From: an uncultured Cellvibrionales bacterium | GTDB lineage: Bacteria > Pseudomonadota > Gammaproteobacteria > Pseudomonadales > Porticoccaceae | Reading direction: 5' to 3' | Length of the DNA: 64,000 bases | Assembly: GCA_913031145.1 (NCBI GenBank) | Contig: CAJWCO010000003.1 | Span: 1 to 64,000, forward strand | Part shown: positions 20,774 to 30,003 of the stretch, piece after piece | Position numbering within the stretch: position 1 is the stretch's first letter | Layout of the letters: every line of letters begins with the position of its first letter | Program-made: the position numbers and the translations under genes | Notes under the pieces: model-generated | The model's input: only the letters and a program-made list of their open reading frames with translations | Database searches by the model: none | What the model was told of the DNA's origin: nothing

Positions 20774-20968
20774 TTAATCGCGTTCATCCATCCAAGCCAT
20801 CTGAATGGCTTCGAGAATCTTTTCGCCACACCGTTCAGGATCGTCTTCAAAGTTATCCAATGCAATAATCCACGCCCGTAACTCGACGAAGTTGACATAT
20901 TGCGGGTCAACATCCGGATGAGCCTCGCAAAGCTCAATGGCGATGTCAGTAATATCGCTCCAGTGCAT
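20774..20968 (-). CDS. iscX: Fe-S assembly protein IscX
   Basis: A small acidic protein of 64 residues (HWSDITDIAIELCEAHPDVDP ... MAWMDERD) that binds IscS and modulates iron delivery in Fe-S cluster assembly. Length and sequence fit the family. It is the last gene of the isc operon, 16 bp after fdx. Confidence 0.93.
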   Translation of the reverse strand: MHWSDITDIAIELCEAHPDVDPQYVNFVELRAWIIALDNFEDDPERCGEKILEAIQMAWMDERD

Positions 20969-20984
20969 GTCTTCTTTACTCCAA

Positions 20985-21323
20985 TCAGTGGCGTTCAGAC
21001 ACCATATTAATCGTGTACTTAGGAATTTCTACAACGAGATCTTTTTCGTCCATAACCACCTGACAACTCAAGCGCGAGTCTGGGTCCACACCCCACGCTT
21101 TGTCGAGATAATCGTCTTCAAATTCATCGGCCTCTGGGAGATCCGCGTATCCCTCGCGAATATGCACATGACACGTCGTACATGCACAAGACATTTCACA
21201 GGCATGTTCAATGTCGATACCATTGCGCAGTGCTGCTTCGCACAACGATTCTCCCTTCTGTGCGTCGACAACTGCGCCCTCGGGGCATATTTCTGGATGC
21301 GGTAAAAATACAATGCGCGGCAT
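20985..21323 (-). CDS. fdx: ISC-type [2Fe-2S] ferredoxin
   Basis: Supplies electrons during cluster assembly on IscU. It is 112 residues. The cluster ligands sit in HACEMSCACTTC (C42, C48, C51) and RLSCQV (C87), the same numbering as E. coli Fdx. It starts directly after hscA (2-bp gap) in the isc operon. Confidence 0.96.
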   Translation of the reverse strand: MPRIVFLPHPEICPEGAVVDAQKGESLCEAALRNGIDIEHACEMSCACTTCHVHIREGYADLPEADEFEDDYLDKAWGVDPDSRLSCQVVMDEKDLVVEIPKYTINMVSERH

Positions 21324-21325
21324 GT

Positions 21326-23191
21326 TTAATCCTGATCTATTTCGTCGAGTGTGTGCCCGGCAAGGGCGGATTTAATGTTGCTATCCATGCGTTTAGCGGC
21401 AAATCCTTCACTGGCTTTGCTTAGCGCTTTTACTTGTTGCGCCAAGGTGTTGTGATCACTGCAGTGTCCGCGAAGCTCCACCAGTTCTGCGACGGCCATT
21501 CGCAAACACTGTGCCTCACTCAACTCGAGTAGATGTTGATCATGGTCGAGCGCCGCACTGAGGTCTTCCGCTAAACGATCGGCCTCTACCTGTTGCTCAC
21601 GCAATGCACGAGCTGCCATATCGTCACGTGCATGACTGAATGAATCTTTTAACATTTGTGTAATCTCATTCTCGCCCAACCCATAAGAGGGCTTTACCTC
21701 GATACGCGACTCTACTTTGCTCACCACCTCCCGCGCACTCACACTAAGAAGTCCATCAGCATCGACTTGGTAAGTTACACGAATCTTTGCTCCGCCAGCT
21801 ACCATAGGCGGTATGTCGCGCAATTCAAACCGCGCCAGTGAACGACAATCGCCCGCTAGCTCCCGCTCTCCCTGCAGCACATGAATCGCCATCACAGTCT
21901 GTCCATTTTTGAACGTCGTAAATTCTTGAGCTTTCGACACAGGAATTGTGGTGTTTCGATGGATAATTTTTTCAATCAACCCACCCATCGTCTCTATACC
22001 GAGCGATAGTGGAATAACGTCCAGTAGCAAACGCTCTTTGCCCGATTGATTGCCGATCAACACTTCAGCCTGCAGAGCAGCACCAAACGCTACCACAGAA
22101 TCGGGATCTAAATCGACGCGCGCAGCTCGCCCAAAGAATTCACTAACACGAGTATTTACCAACGGCGTTCGCGTTGACCCGCCAACTAAAACTATATCGT
22201 TAACCGATTGAATGTCGACTCGGGCGTCACGCAAAGCGCGTTTGCATGCACGTAACGTTTGCTCGATCATCGGCTCAATCAAAAGGGCTAACTGCTCTCG
22301 AGTCAATTGCCCTTGCCAATCCTCAACGTTTATCAACGTGCTTTCGGACGTCGTTAGTGATTCTTTGGCCGCTCGTGCGCTTACCAGCAATTGACGTTGC
22401 TGCGCGGGATCAATGACGAGGTCAAGGCCCATCTGCTCACCAATCCAGTCGGCAATGGCCCGATCAAAATCATCGCCCCCAAGTGCCGAGTCTCCACCCG
22501 TTGCAAGGACTTGAAAAACGCCCTTTGTTAGCTTCAAGACCGAAATATCGAAGGTCCCTCCACCCAAATCGTATACCGCAATAATGCCTTCGTCCGCGCG
22601 ATCCAGTCCGTAAGCAATAGCGGCTGCTGTAGGTTCATTCAGCAAACGTAAAACCTTTATTCCGGCCAATGTTGCAGCGTCTTTTGTAGCTTGGCGTTGC
22701 GCATCATCGAAGTAGGCTGGAACGGTAATGACCGCGCCATCGAGCATGACGCCTAGAGCTTTTTCTGCGCGCTCTGACAGGGTGCGTAAGATTTCCGCAG
22801 ACACTTGTATCGGACTCACAGCGCCTTGGCAGGTACGAAACTTCGGCATTCCGCCGTCATCATGATCAAAATCATAGGGCAGTCGTGCGCCTAAGGAATG
22901 AATATCAGCCATACCCCGCCCCAACAAGCGCTTCGCAGAACTTAACGTATTCAGCGGGTCACTCACAGCCAAATGACTCGCTAAGGCACCCACCAGACGG
23001 CTGCCGTCTTTTCCGTAGTGCACCACCGATGGCAACATCGCCCTTCCATCTTCGTCGAGCAGGACTTCTGCGCTACCGCTGCGAACCAGCGCCACAAGCG
23101 AGTTGGTCGTACCTAGATCAATACCCACAGCTTGTTTCCGCTGATGCGGCTGCGGCGATGCTCCGGGTTCTGAAATCTGTAATAATGCCAA
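21326..23191 (-). CDS. hscA: Fe-S chaperone HscA (Hsp70 type)
   Basis: Specialised Hsp70 that helps release clusters from IscU by binding its LPPVK motif. It is 621 residues. The nucleotide-binding domain has [30 protein letters not shown] and [13 protein letters not shown]. The substrate-binding domain includes [17 protein letters not shown]. It lies between hscB and fdx. Confidence 0.97.
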   Translation of the reverse strand: MALLQISEPGASPQPHQRKQAVGIDLGTTNSLVALVRSGSAEVLLDEDGRAMLPSVVHYGKDGSRLVGALASHLAVSDPLNTLSSAKRLLGRGMADIHSLGARLPYDFDHDDGGMPKFRTCQGAVSPIQVSAEILRTLSERAEKALGVMLDGAVITVPAYFDDAQRQATKDAATLAGIKVLRLLNEPTAAAIAYGLDRADEGIIAVYDLGGGTFDISVLKLTKGVFQVLATGGDSALGGDDFDRAIADWIGEQMGLDLVIDPAQQRQLLVSARAAKESLTTSESTLINVEDWQGQLTREQLALLIEPMIEQTLRACKRALRDARVDIQSVNDIVLVGGSTRTPLVNTRVSEFFGRAARVDLDPDSVVAFGAALQAEVLIGNQSGKERLLLDVIPLSLGIETMGGLIEKIIHRNTTIPVSKAQEFTTFKNGQTVMAIHVLQGERELAGDCRSLARFELRDIPPMVAGGAKIRVTYQVDADGLLSVSAREVVSKVESRIEVKPSYGLGENEITQMLKDSFSHARDDMAARALREQQVEADRLAEDLSAALDHDQHLLELSEAQCLRMAVAELVELRGHCSDHNTLAQQVKALSKASEGFAAKRMDSNIKSALAGHTLDEIDQD

Positions 23192-23213
23192 TCGATGCCC
23201 CTTCGGTTTTTCG

Positions 23214-23762
23214 TTATCCGTCTAACTGTTCTTCGAGCAACTCGATCTGCTCCAAAAACTTAGCGAAAAACTGCATTTTAGCGATCGCCTCAGATGCCGA
23301 GGATTGCTGTCGCGCAGCATAAAATGTATTAAATTGGGTTTGTAGATCATTGTACGTAGCGTGTGCGCGCTCCTTCAAAGCTTCAAGCGCACTCAGGGCA
23401 GCCTGTGAAGCTTTATCCTTCTGCTGAAGATCGTCCAGTTCCTCACGCAACTCGATCTGTTGCATCAAGAAACTTGTATCGGTCGTGATATGGCGTTCTT
23501 GGTCAGACTCGACTCCATCAAGTTGCAACAAGTATTGCGCTCGCTTGATCGGCGTGATCAAAGTGTCATATGCGTCGTTAATGAACGACGCCGTCTGCAC
23601 GGCGAGGCGTTTATCAACATCACTCCTTGCAGCAAAACGATCGGGATGGAATTCTTGTTGTAACTGATGATAGCGACGATCTAAGACCAAACGATCCACA
23701 TTCCAGTCGACCGGCAGCGAGAAAATTTCATAGTATGAATTGGACGTTATCACGTAAGCCAT
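23214..23762 (-). CDS. hscB: J-domain co-chaperone HscB
   Basis: A 182-residue co-chaperone that delivers IscU to HscA and stimulates its ATPase. The N-terminal J domain carries the HPD motif in [10 protein letters not shown] (about residues 38-40). The C-terminal three-helix region binds IscU. It lies 22 bp upstream of hscA and 12 bp after iscA. Confidence 0.95.
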   Translation of the reverse strand: MAYVITSNSYYEIFSLPVDWNVDRLVLDRRYHQLQQEFHPDRFAARSDVDKRLAVQTASFINDAYDTLITPIKRAQYLLQLDGVESDQERHITTDTSFLMQQIELREELDDLQQKDKASQAALSALEALKERAHATYNDLQTQFNTFYAARQQSSASEAIAKMQFFAKFLEQIELLEEQLDG

Positions 23763-23774
23763 CGCATAGGCGGT

Positions 23775-24098
23775 CTAGACGTGGAAGCTCTCTCCGCAAC
23801 CACATTCGTTCTTCATATTGGGGTTATTGAACTCAAAACCTTCATTCAAACCCTCTTTAACATAATCCAGTTCAGTGCCATCAAGATACAGCAAACTTTT
23901 GGGGTCGATAACCAGCTTGACGTCGCCACACTCAAATATTTCATCGGCGTCATCAGTTTCGTCAACAAATTCAAGTATATAAGACAAGCCGGAGCACCCC
24001 GTAGTGCGCACCCCGAGTCGGATTCCCAAGCCTGCAGCGCGGTTTTCGAGGTGCTTTGCGACATGCCGTTCCGCCGCAGCTGTCATGGTGATAGCCAT
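23775..24098 (-). CDS. iscA: A-type Fe-S carrier IscA
   Basis: A 107-residue A-type carrier that receives iron or clusters and passes them to target proteins. All three conserved cysteines are present: C35 in TTGCSGLSY and C99/C101 in NECGCGESF. It lies 6 bp after iscU in the isc operon. Confidence 0.97.
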   Translation of the reverse strand: MAITMTAAAERHVAKHLENRAAGLGIRLGVRTTGCSGLSYILEFVDETDDADEIFECGDVKLVIDPKSLLYLDGTELDYVKEGLNEGFEFNNPNMKNECGCGESFHV

Positions 24099-24104
24099 GC
24101 TAGG

Positions 24105-24488
24105 CTAGACGGCCTGCTTTTCTCTTACGTCCCGAACCGCGGCTTTTATCGCGTCTTCAGCAAGCACTGAGCAATGGATTTTTACGGGAGGTAATGCCAA
24201 CTCATGCGCTATTTCGGTGTTTTTGATTTGCTCAGCATCGTCGATATTTTTGCCTTTGACCCATTCAGTCAGCAATGAGCTTGACGCAATAGCTGAACCG
24301 CACCCATACGTCTTAAACTTCGCATCTTCTATGATACCGTCTGCATTCACTTGAATCTGCAACCGCATAACGTCACCACAGGCTGGTGCACCCACCATAC
24401 CTGTGCCTACGAACTTGGATGTGTCGTCCAGTTTACCCACGTTTCGTGGATTTTCGTAATGGTCAATAACCTTTTCACTGTAAGCCAC
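24105..24488 (-). CDS. iscU: Fe-S cluster assembly scaffold IscU
   Basis: Scaffold on which [2Fe-2S] and [4Fe-4S] clusters are built from IscS sulfur. It is 127 residues. Ligand cysteines C37, C63 and C106, the conserved Asp39 (ACGDVM) and the HscA-recognition LPPVK (99-103) are all at their standard positions. It is separated from iscS by 113 bp. Confidence 0.98.
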   Translation of the reverse strand: MAYSEKVIDHYENPRNVGKLDDTSKFVGTGMVGAPACGDVMRLQIQVNADGIIEDAKFKTYGCGSAIASSSLLTEWVKGKNIDDAEQIKNTEIAHELALPPVKIHCSVLAEDAIKAAVRDVREKQAV

Positions 24489-24601
24489 GTCAATTACTCC
24501 TCTATCACTTTATGCGCTGACGAATCTTCATTTAAGACTCTACGCGTGTCCTTGAACAGAGCTCTGGCATGCTAGCCAGTCACACAAATTCAAAGTTTAA
24601 A

Positions 24602-25816
24602 CTAATGGGCTGACCATTCTACCTGATTTAGATCAACACCGTCTTTAAACATGTCCCAAAGCGGCGATAATTCTCTTAACTTGTCAACGGCCAGGCGCAC
24701 CTTGGCGATGGCAGTGTCGATCTGCTCTTCAGTTGTGTAGCGTCCAATACTGAAGCGAATGGAGCTGTGTGCCATTTCATCGTTAAGCCCCAACGCTCTG
24801 AGAACATAAGACGGCTCGAGGCTCGCAGACGTACAAGCAGAACCCGATGAAACCGCCAAGTCACGAAGCGCCATAATTAAAGACTCCCCCTCAACAAAGG
24901 CGAAGCTGATATTGACAATTCCGGGGACATGCTGATTAGGCGAGCCATTTAGGTGCACCTCTTCCATATCAGCAACGCCGTCCCACAAACGTTGGCGCAA
25001 GACTTTGATGCGGTCGCTTTCAGATGCGAGGACTTCTCGGCCAATACGGAATGCCTCGCCCATGCCGACAATCTGGTGCGTAGGCAGGGTGCCAGAGCGC
25101 ATCCCCCGTTCGTGACCACCGCCATGGATCTGCGCCTCAATACGTACGCGCGGCTTACGTCGCACATACAAAGCTCCGATGCCTTTTGGCCCATAAAGTT
25201 TATGTGCTGAGAACGACATCATATCGACCATCATGGCCTCGACATCAATTGCGGTCTTGCCCGCGCTTTGTGCTGCATCCACATGAAAAAATATCTTTCT
25301 ATCGCGGCATAACTTGCCGATCGCTGCGATATCGTTGACCGTGCCCAGCTCATTGTTTACATGCATAATCGACACGACGGTAGTGTCCTCTCGCATTGCG
25401 GCCGCCACCATTTCGGGCTGAACCAACCCCTGTTCATCGGGATCGATATAAGTGACTTCAAACCCTTCTCGCTCTAATTGGCGGCAGGTGTCTAGAACTG
25501 CTTTATGCTCAATGCGCGAGGTAATCACGTGTTTACCTTTGCGTACATTGAATTGTGCACACCCTTTGATTGCGAGATTATTTCCTTCCGTTGCACCAGA
25601 GGTCCAAACAATTTCCCGTGGGTCCGCTCCTACCAGATTGGCTACTTCCACTCGTGCATCTTCGACCGCTGATTCCGCTTCCCATCCAAAAACATGGGAA
25701 CGCGATGCGGGGTTACCAAAGTTACCTGTCGACGTCAGACATTCCATCATGCTGTCGGCCACAGCTGGGTCGACGGGCGTCGTAGACGCATAGTCAAGGT
25801 AAATGGGCAGGTTCAT
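24602..25816 (-). CDS. iscS: Cysteine desulfurase IscS
   Basis: PLP enzyme that takes sulfur from cysteine for Fe-S clusters, tRNA thiolation and cofactors. The PLP Lys206 is in SFSAHKLYG and the persulfide Cys328 in [15 protein letters not shown] longer frame begins at a TTG 12 bp upstream, but the ATG at 25816 has GGAG 6 bases before it and gives exactly 404 residues, as in E. coli. It is the first intact gene of the operon. The iscR that should precede it is a pseudogene. A TATAAC -10-like element lies about 43 bp upstream of the ATG. Confidence 0.98.
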   Translation of the reverse strand: MNLPIYLDYASTTPVDPAVADSMMECLTSTGNFGNPASRSHVFGWEAESAVEDARVEVANLVGADPREIVWTSGATEGNNLAIKGCAQFNVRKGKHVITSRIEHKAVLDTCRQLEREGFEVTYIDPDEQGLVQPEMVAAAMREDTTVVSIMHVNNELGTVNDIAAIGKLCRDRKIFFHVDAAQSAGKTAIDVEAMMVDMMSFSAHKLYGPKGIGALYVRRKPRVRIEAQIHGGGHERGMRSGTLPTHQIVGMGEAFRIGREVLASESDRIKVLRQRLWDGVADMEEVHLNGSPNQHVPGIVNISFAFVEGESLIMALRDLAVSSGSACTSASLEPSYVLRALGLNDEMAHSSIRFSIGRYTTEEQIDTAIAKVRLAVDKLRELSPLWDMFKDGVDLNQVEWSAH

Positions 25817-25851
25817 AAATATCTCCAATTTAGAGGGCGCTCGTCTGCGCG

Positions 25852-26274
25852 TTATAATTCATCTATGCCTGTATACGATGTGACGCTAAGAAATAGATTG
25901 CCCGTTTTTTGAGCGAGCGCATCGGTTAGCGATATGCGGCTCAAAAAAACGTACATTTCATCCGCACATCCATTTCCAAACCTTATGCACTGAAAACACG
26001 TCGCCGCCGTGCAATCGCTCTAACCCTTAGAATGCTCGGAGCCAATAGGCTCATCAACCGGGACCACACACCAGTTGCCGTTATGGCCCTATACGACTGG
26101 CGTACCCAATAACGGCCGTAGCAACCCCGCGCGCAATGCCTCTAACTCTTTAAGCGCTCGCGCACACCACTCACCCTCAGGAATCTTGGCGAAAAGCATT
26201 GGCTTGTGACTAGATTGAACCGCCAGATCAAGCATTGAGGTGGCAGCATGACGCACTATTGTTGTGAACTTCAT
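25852..26274 (-). pseudogene. iscR: Degenerate iscR (Rrf2-family Fe-S regulator) with two in-frame stops
   Basis: Directly upstream of iscS, where iscR normally lies, one frame of 141 codons still resembles IscR. The start MKFTTIVRHAATSMLDLAV parallels the family's MRLTxKGRYAVTAMLDLAL. RALKELEALRAGLLRPLLG parallels the LEQLF-LRxAGLVxSVRG recognition-helix region. VPVDEPIG, then a Cys-rich SDCTAATCFQC and VFLSRISLTDAL parallel the VDE, cluster-binding and dimer segments. TAG stops interrupt it at 26089-26091 and 26020-26022, the glycine-rich wing is eroded, and it is about 20 residues short. A functional IscR is therefore unlikely from this locus. Confidence 0.8.
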
Positions 26275-26338
26275 GACGGCATCTCCGAGCGCCTTCTAGA
26301 TACTCACAGCACAACAAGTTGCCGTAATTCAAGTGTGC

Positions 26339-26363
26339 AATAAACTAGCATTTTAGTCAAGTA
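26339..26363 (-). promoter_or_regulatory. IscR type-1-like box and -35 element upstream of the iscR remnant
   Basis: On the minus strand TTGACTAAAATGCTAG followed by TTTAT lies about 65-90 bp upstream of the iscR remnant start. It matches most of the IscR type 1 operator pattern (YYGACTRWWWYRCT...), including the A/T-rich centre. TTGACT also serves as a good -35, as in E. coli iscR. No other IscR-like site was seen nearer to iscS. Confidence 0.5.
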
Positions 26364-26389
26364 AAGCGCCGCCAGCAGACCAGTTCCAG

Positions 26390-27145
26390 TCACCGCCTGA
26401 GTCGTTGCACCGAAGACAACAGCCCCCTCAAGATCGAGACTTCCATTTCATCCATTCTGACTCGGTTGAATAAGCGCCTCATGCGAGTCGTCAACTGTTT
26501 TGGGTTATCTGGATCAAGAAATCCTATTTCTGTCATCGTCTCTTTAAGGTGACAATGAAAACGTTCGAGGTTGTCTGCCGTCGCCAATGGTTGATCCCAC
26601 TCACTGAAGGCTTGCGAGAGCTCGTCAGTCTCGTGGATCGCAGCCATTCGAATTTCATACGCCAGAACCTGTACCGCGCACGCAAGGTTCAACGAACTGT
26701 AATCTGAATTTGCAGGTATGTGTACGTGGTAGTGACATTTCTGCAACTCATCGTTGGTCAGACCTCGATCTTCACGCCCAAATAATAACGCCGTTGGATG
26801 TTCGCTAGCCTCGTGCCAAATTCGGCGCCCGCACTCCCGAGGATCTATCAACGGCCAGGGTATACGGCGCTCCCGCGCGCTGGTGCCAATCACCAAACCA
26901 CAGCCTTCAATCGCGGCATCGACACTGTCGACAACGCGTGCGCTTGACAATAGCTCTCTCGCGCCTGCCGCGCGCCATACCGCTCGTGGCGCTGGGTACT
27001 CCCTGGGCTGCACTAAATAAAGCTCGCTCAGAGCCATATTTTTCATGGCTCTTGCCGCTCCGCCGATGTTCCCGGGATGACTAGTATTGACTAGCACGAT
27101 ACGGATATTGTCGTGACGATTGTTGGTAGCCACTTTTAGCCTCAT
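26390..27145 (-). CDS. trmJ: tRNA (cytidine/uridine-32-2'-O)-methyltransferase TrmJ
   Basis: SPOUT-fold enzyme that methylates the ribose at position 32 of the tRNA anticodon loop. The family signatures IRIVLVNTSHPGNIGGAARAM (first half), ALLFGREDRGLTNDEL and SSLNLACAVQVLAYE form the SAM-binding knot. The ATG at 27145 gives a normal 251 residues; an upstream start would add 36 residues and overlap suhB. It is divergent from suhB and lies upstream of the isc region, a common arrangement. Confidence 0.93.
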   Translation of the reverse strand: MRLKVATNNRHDNIRIVLVNTSHPGNIGGAARAMKNMALSELYLVQPREYPAPRAVWRAAGARELLSSARVVDSVDAAIEGCGLVIGTSARERRIPWPLIDPRECGRRIWHEASEHPTALLFGREDRGLTNDELQKCHYHVHIPANSDYSSLNLACAVQVLAYEIRMAAIHETDELSQAFSEWDQPLATADNLERFHCHLKETMTEIGFLDPDNPKQLTTRMRRLFNRVRMDEMEVSILRGLLSSVQRLRR

Positions 27146-27209
27146 TGAAAAGATTGCGCGGATAAGCGCCGATAGACGCGGCGCGTAGTGTAGCAGAATG
27201 GAGGTTCTC

Positions 27210-27218
27210 TGGTACAAT
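27210..27218 (+). promoter_or_regulatory. Extended -10 promoter for suhB
   Basis: TGGTACAAT (TG at 27210-27211, -10 hexamer TACAAT at 27213-27218) lies about 30 bp before the suhB ATG. An RNA starting near 27225 would include only the ATG at 27248, which supports that start choice. No strong -35 is evident, as is usual with extended -10 promoters. Confidence 0.5.
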
Positions 27219-27247
27219 GCCCGCCCGACCCTTTGTGGACAAACGCT

Positions 27248-28051
27248 ATGCAACCGATGTGCACCATTGCCCTGCGTGCCGCTAGAATTTCAGGCGAGAT
27301 GATCGTCAAAGCCGCAGACAACCTTGATCTCGTAAAAATTGATGAAAAAGGTCGCAATGATTTTGTGACCGAGGTTGATCGCGCGTCCGAACAATCAATT
27401 ATTTACCACCTTAGCAAAGCTCACCCCGACCACAAATTTCGAGGTGAAGAAAGCGGTTACAGTGGTAATCAGGAAAGCGACGTGGAGTGGATCATCGACC
27501 CCCTTGATGGCACCACTAATTTTGTCCGTGGAATTCCCCATGTCGCCGTGTCTATTGCATGCTGTGTCAGTGGTCGACTGGAGCACGCCGTAGTTCTCGA
27601 GCCGTTTAAACGAGAAGAATTTACCGCCAGCCGCGGCTATGGATCGATGCTTAACGGGCGTCGTATTCGTGTTTCGGGCCGTTTGTCATCCGAGGGGGCC
27701 CTCTACGCAACGGGTATTCCGTTCACCTCGCCAGCGTTTGAGCATATGAGCGGCTACCTGAAATCGATGCGCGAATTTGCTAATCACTCCGCGGGAATAC
27801 GACGTTTAGGTGTCGCATCACTCGACCTCGCCTATGTTGCAGCTGGCAGAATGGATGCGTTCTGGGAAATGCATCTAAAACCTTGGGACATAGCTGCAGG
27901 CGCGCTATTAGTCCGTGAGGCGGGTGGGATGGTGAGTGATTTTCAAGGTGCCGAACACTTCTTAGACAATGGCCATATACTTGCTTGTACGCCCAAATTG
28001 TTTAAACCCAGTCTAAAAATTATTAGTAAACATCTGGGGCACCTTCAATAA
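27248..28051 (+). CDS. suhB: Inositol-1-monophosphatase / Nus factor SuhB
   Basis: Mg-dependent phosphatase fold protein. In gammaproteobacteria SuhB also joins rRNA antitermination complexes. Start MQPMCTIALRAARISGEMI parallels E. coli MHPMLNIAVRAARKAG and gives 267 residues, the E. coli length. Metal-binding motifs are GEESG, DPLDGTTNF and WDIAAGALLVREAGG. It is divergent from trmJ. Confidence 0.95.
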   Translation: MQPMCTIALRAARISGEMIVKAADNLDLVKIDEKGRNDFVTEVDRASEQSIIYHLSKAHPDHKFRGEESGYSGNQESDVEWIIDPLDGTTNFVRGIPHVAVSIACCVSGRLEHAVVLEPFKREEFTASRGYGSMLNGRRIRVSGRLSSEGALYATGIPFTSPAFEHMSGYLKSMREFANHSAGIRRLGVASLDLAYVAAGRMDAFWEMHLKPWDIAAGALLVREAGGMVSDFQGAEHFLDNGHILACTPKLFKPSLKIISKHLGHLQ

Positions 28052-28084
28052 ACTGTAATGCTGTAACAATTGCGACTTTTCTAT

Positions 28085-29095
28085 TTACCAAGACATTAGA
28101 CGTTCGACTAGCCAAAATGCACTGGTGCAACCCAGACCAAAAGTCAGCCACCGTTGTGCCGCTTTAAAATGCCGTCGCACCCAGCTACTCGCGTTTAAAG
28201 CGATGCCAATCACCGCCAGAGCCGCTCCTATAAAGAGCAGCTGACCCAACTCCACTCCAACATTGAAAAAAAGTAACGCGGGTAACTTTAGATCATCAGG
28301 TAACCCCAGATCTTGGAGTACTGAGGCAAAACCAAAGCCATGCAGCAACCCAAACAGCGCAGCACATAGAGAAGGATACCGCCAAGTCAAACTCAGCGGC
28401 ACAGATTCCAAGGAACGCACACGTTCGTTCTTGAAATGCCTCTGCAGCTCAACGGTTAGGAGCAGAATGCTCAGGGCAATGAGACTTTCCACCAGTGGCG
28501 TCGGTAGACGCACCAAATCCAGTGTCGCCGCACTCAAAGTGACCGAATGCGCCAATGTGAAACCAGTTACTGTCCAAACCAGCCGCCTGCCAGTGCCCGC
28601 CATCATCATCAAACATAGCACGAACGCGAGATGATCATAACCTTTTAAAATGTGCGCTATGCCCGCCTGTGTGTACTGCGAGAAGACCTCCCAGCCATCT
28701 GTCTGTGTTAAAAGCGCCACCGATGTCTGCTCTGGACTCGAAAAAAACTGTTTCGTAGGACTTTCCAATCGCTCAAAAATCACCAGAGAACTTAGCGCAG
28801 GGTTACTAAAGGGATAATCAATCTCCACACGTAAGTCAGCGAGGTCGTCTCGGCAACGGTAGCGCTCGTAACCAGTTAAGGCCGCAGACGTTCGAGATAA
28901 AGGCCTAACCGGTTGACAACGGCTACCGTTTAAACGAATCCGCGGCTCTTGCCCCGATGACATAACGGGTGGAATCTTCCATTTTACGCCGTATTCGCCG
29001 GTGGCCTCTTCAGTCACCTCGACGTATACAGGGCGCCCCTCGTGCCCATGACTGTCAACAGCCCACAAGCAAAACAGCAAGCAAAGCGCCCTCAC
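28085..29095 (-). CDS. HupE/UreJ-family membrane protein
   Basis: A 336-residue protein with a signal peptide and a roughly 140-residue extracytoplasmic N-terminal part. The HupE/UreJ_2 membrane domain follows with about six helices (HILKGYDHLAFVLCLMM, FTLAHSVTLSAATLD, LLHGFGFASVLQDLG, FFNVGVELGQLLFIGA). HupE/UreJ relatives are metal (nickel or similar) permease-like proteins, but no nickel enzyme is encoded here. It overlaps the isomerase gene by 4 bases (ATGA) and is the third gene of a trio with the DUF3604 gene and the isomerase. Confidence 0.8.
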   Translation of the reverse strand: MRALCLLFCLWAVDSHGHEGRPVYVEVTEEATGEYGVKWKIPPVMSSGQEPRIRLNGSRCQPVRPLSRTSAALTGYERYRCRDDLADLRVEIDYPFSNPALSSLVIFERLESPTKQFFSSPEQTSVALLTQTDGWEVFSQYTQAGIAHILKGYDHLAFVLCLMMMAGTGRRLVWTVTGFTLAHSVTLSAATLDLVRLPTPLVESLIALSILLLTVELQRHFKNERVRSLESVPLSLTWRYPSLCAALFGLLHGFGFASVLQDLGLPDDLKLPALLFFNVGVELGQLLFIGAALAVIGIALNASSWVRRHFKAAQRWLTFGLGCTSAFWLVERLMSW

Positions 29096-29967
29096 CCAGG
29101 TCCCTGGTCAATCACACGGTATTGACTCATCAAACGCTCGATACTGTCGCGTTTAATATCGCGCTGCTGTTGACGTTGCGCATCGGCGAGCACAGCCCCC
29201 ACGACATCGCTAAACTTGGGAATCCTGCCATCGGTTCGCTTTCTCAAAGAGATCAGATGTAGGCCGTAGATAGAGCGTATCGGGCCTTGCCAATATTTAG
29301 ATGGGTTGAGACTGAATAGCTCGCTCTGAAATCCACGACCAAAGTGACTGGCGATCTCATTGTCACTGCGCCCAGCATAATTGCGATGATACAAAAAGCG
29401 CTCTCCATAACCCGCTGCGTCTGCAGTAGATACCACATCGCGCTGCAGATCCGCTAATGTTTTCAGGGCCAACTGCTCGGCCACTCTTTCGCTACGCCCG
29501 TCAAAAGAAAAAAATATGTGCGCAAAAGTCACCTTTGCAGGGACCCAATAGTCATCTCGATGGGCTTCGAAGTATGCAAGCAGTGCAACTTCATCGAGCG
29601 GCGCTACCTCGTTATAAAAACCTTCTGCGATGTAATCCATTTTCTGGATAAGACGGCGACGAATAATCTCATCACCGCGATCTAATTGTAGGGCCATAGC
29701 TTCGCGAAACAGAACCTCGGAGCGCACATATTCTTCGATTAAACGCTGACGTGCTGGCTCGTCCAGAGCCCGCAGAGACGCTTTCGCTTGCTGTGGCTGA
29801 AAAGTAACGGCCTGCGTCTGTAAAAAGGTGGCTAACGTGGCGTCGTCGACAACGATTGCATAGCGGTCGTCTAGGACATCGGGCGGCATTACCCAATGCG
29901 CGGCAATATTCATTAAGCCCCCGATGAGCAAGAACTGAACTAAGGGTTCCGCCAGTAACTTCTTCAT
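29092..29967 (-). CDS. PpiC-type peptidyl-prolyl cis-trans isomerase, membrane anchored
   Basis: A 291-residue protein with an N-terminal anchor (about residues 8-27, VQFLLIGGLMNIAAHWV). An N-terminal helical SurA/PpiD-like region (ARQRLIEEYVRSEVLFREAM) follows. The C-terminal rotamase-like domain includes KVTFAHIFFSFDGRS and SIYGLHLISLRKRTDGRIPKF. It is likely to help fold a periplasmic or outer-membrane protein. It lies between the DUF3604 gene (36 bp upstream) and the HupE gene, so its client may be one of these. Confidence 0.8.
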   Translation of the reverse strand: MKKLLAEPLVQFLLIGGLMNIAAHWVMPPDVLDDRYAIVVDDATLATFLQTQAVTFQPQQAKASLRALDEPARQRLIEEYVRSEVLFREAMALQLDRGDEIIRRRLIQKMDYIAEGFYNEVAPLDEVALLAYFEAHRDDYWVPAKVTFAHIFFSFDGRSERVAEQLALKTLADLQRDVVSTADAAGYGERFLYHRNYAGRSDNEIASHFGRGFQSELFSLNPSKYWQGPIRSIYGLHLISLRKRTDGRIPKFSDVVGAVLADAQRQQQRDIKRDSIERLMSQYRVIDQGPG

Positions 29968-30003
29968 CGGTTATCCTTGCAGATAACAACCCGGCTGCAA
30001 AAC

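Noticed and set aside
28085-29095. HupE as evidence for a hydrogenase or urease system
   Set aside because: No hydrogenase, urease or nickel maturation gene is in the window; the gene belongs to the DUF3604-isomerase trio.
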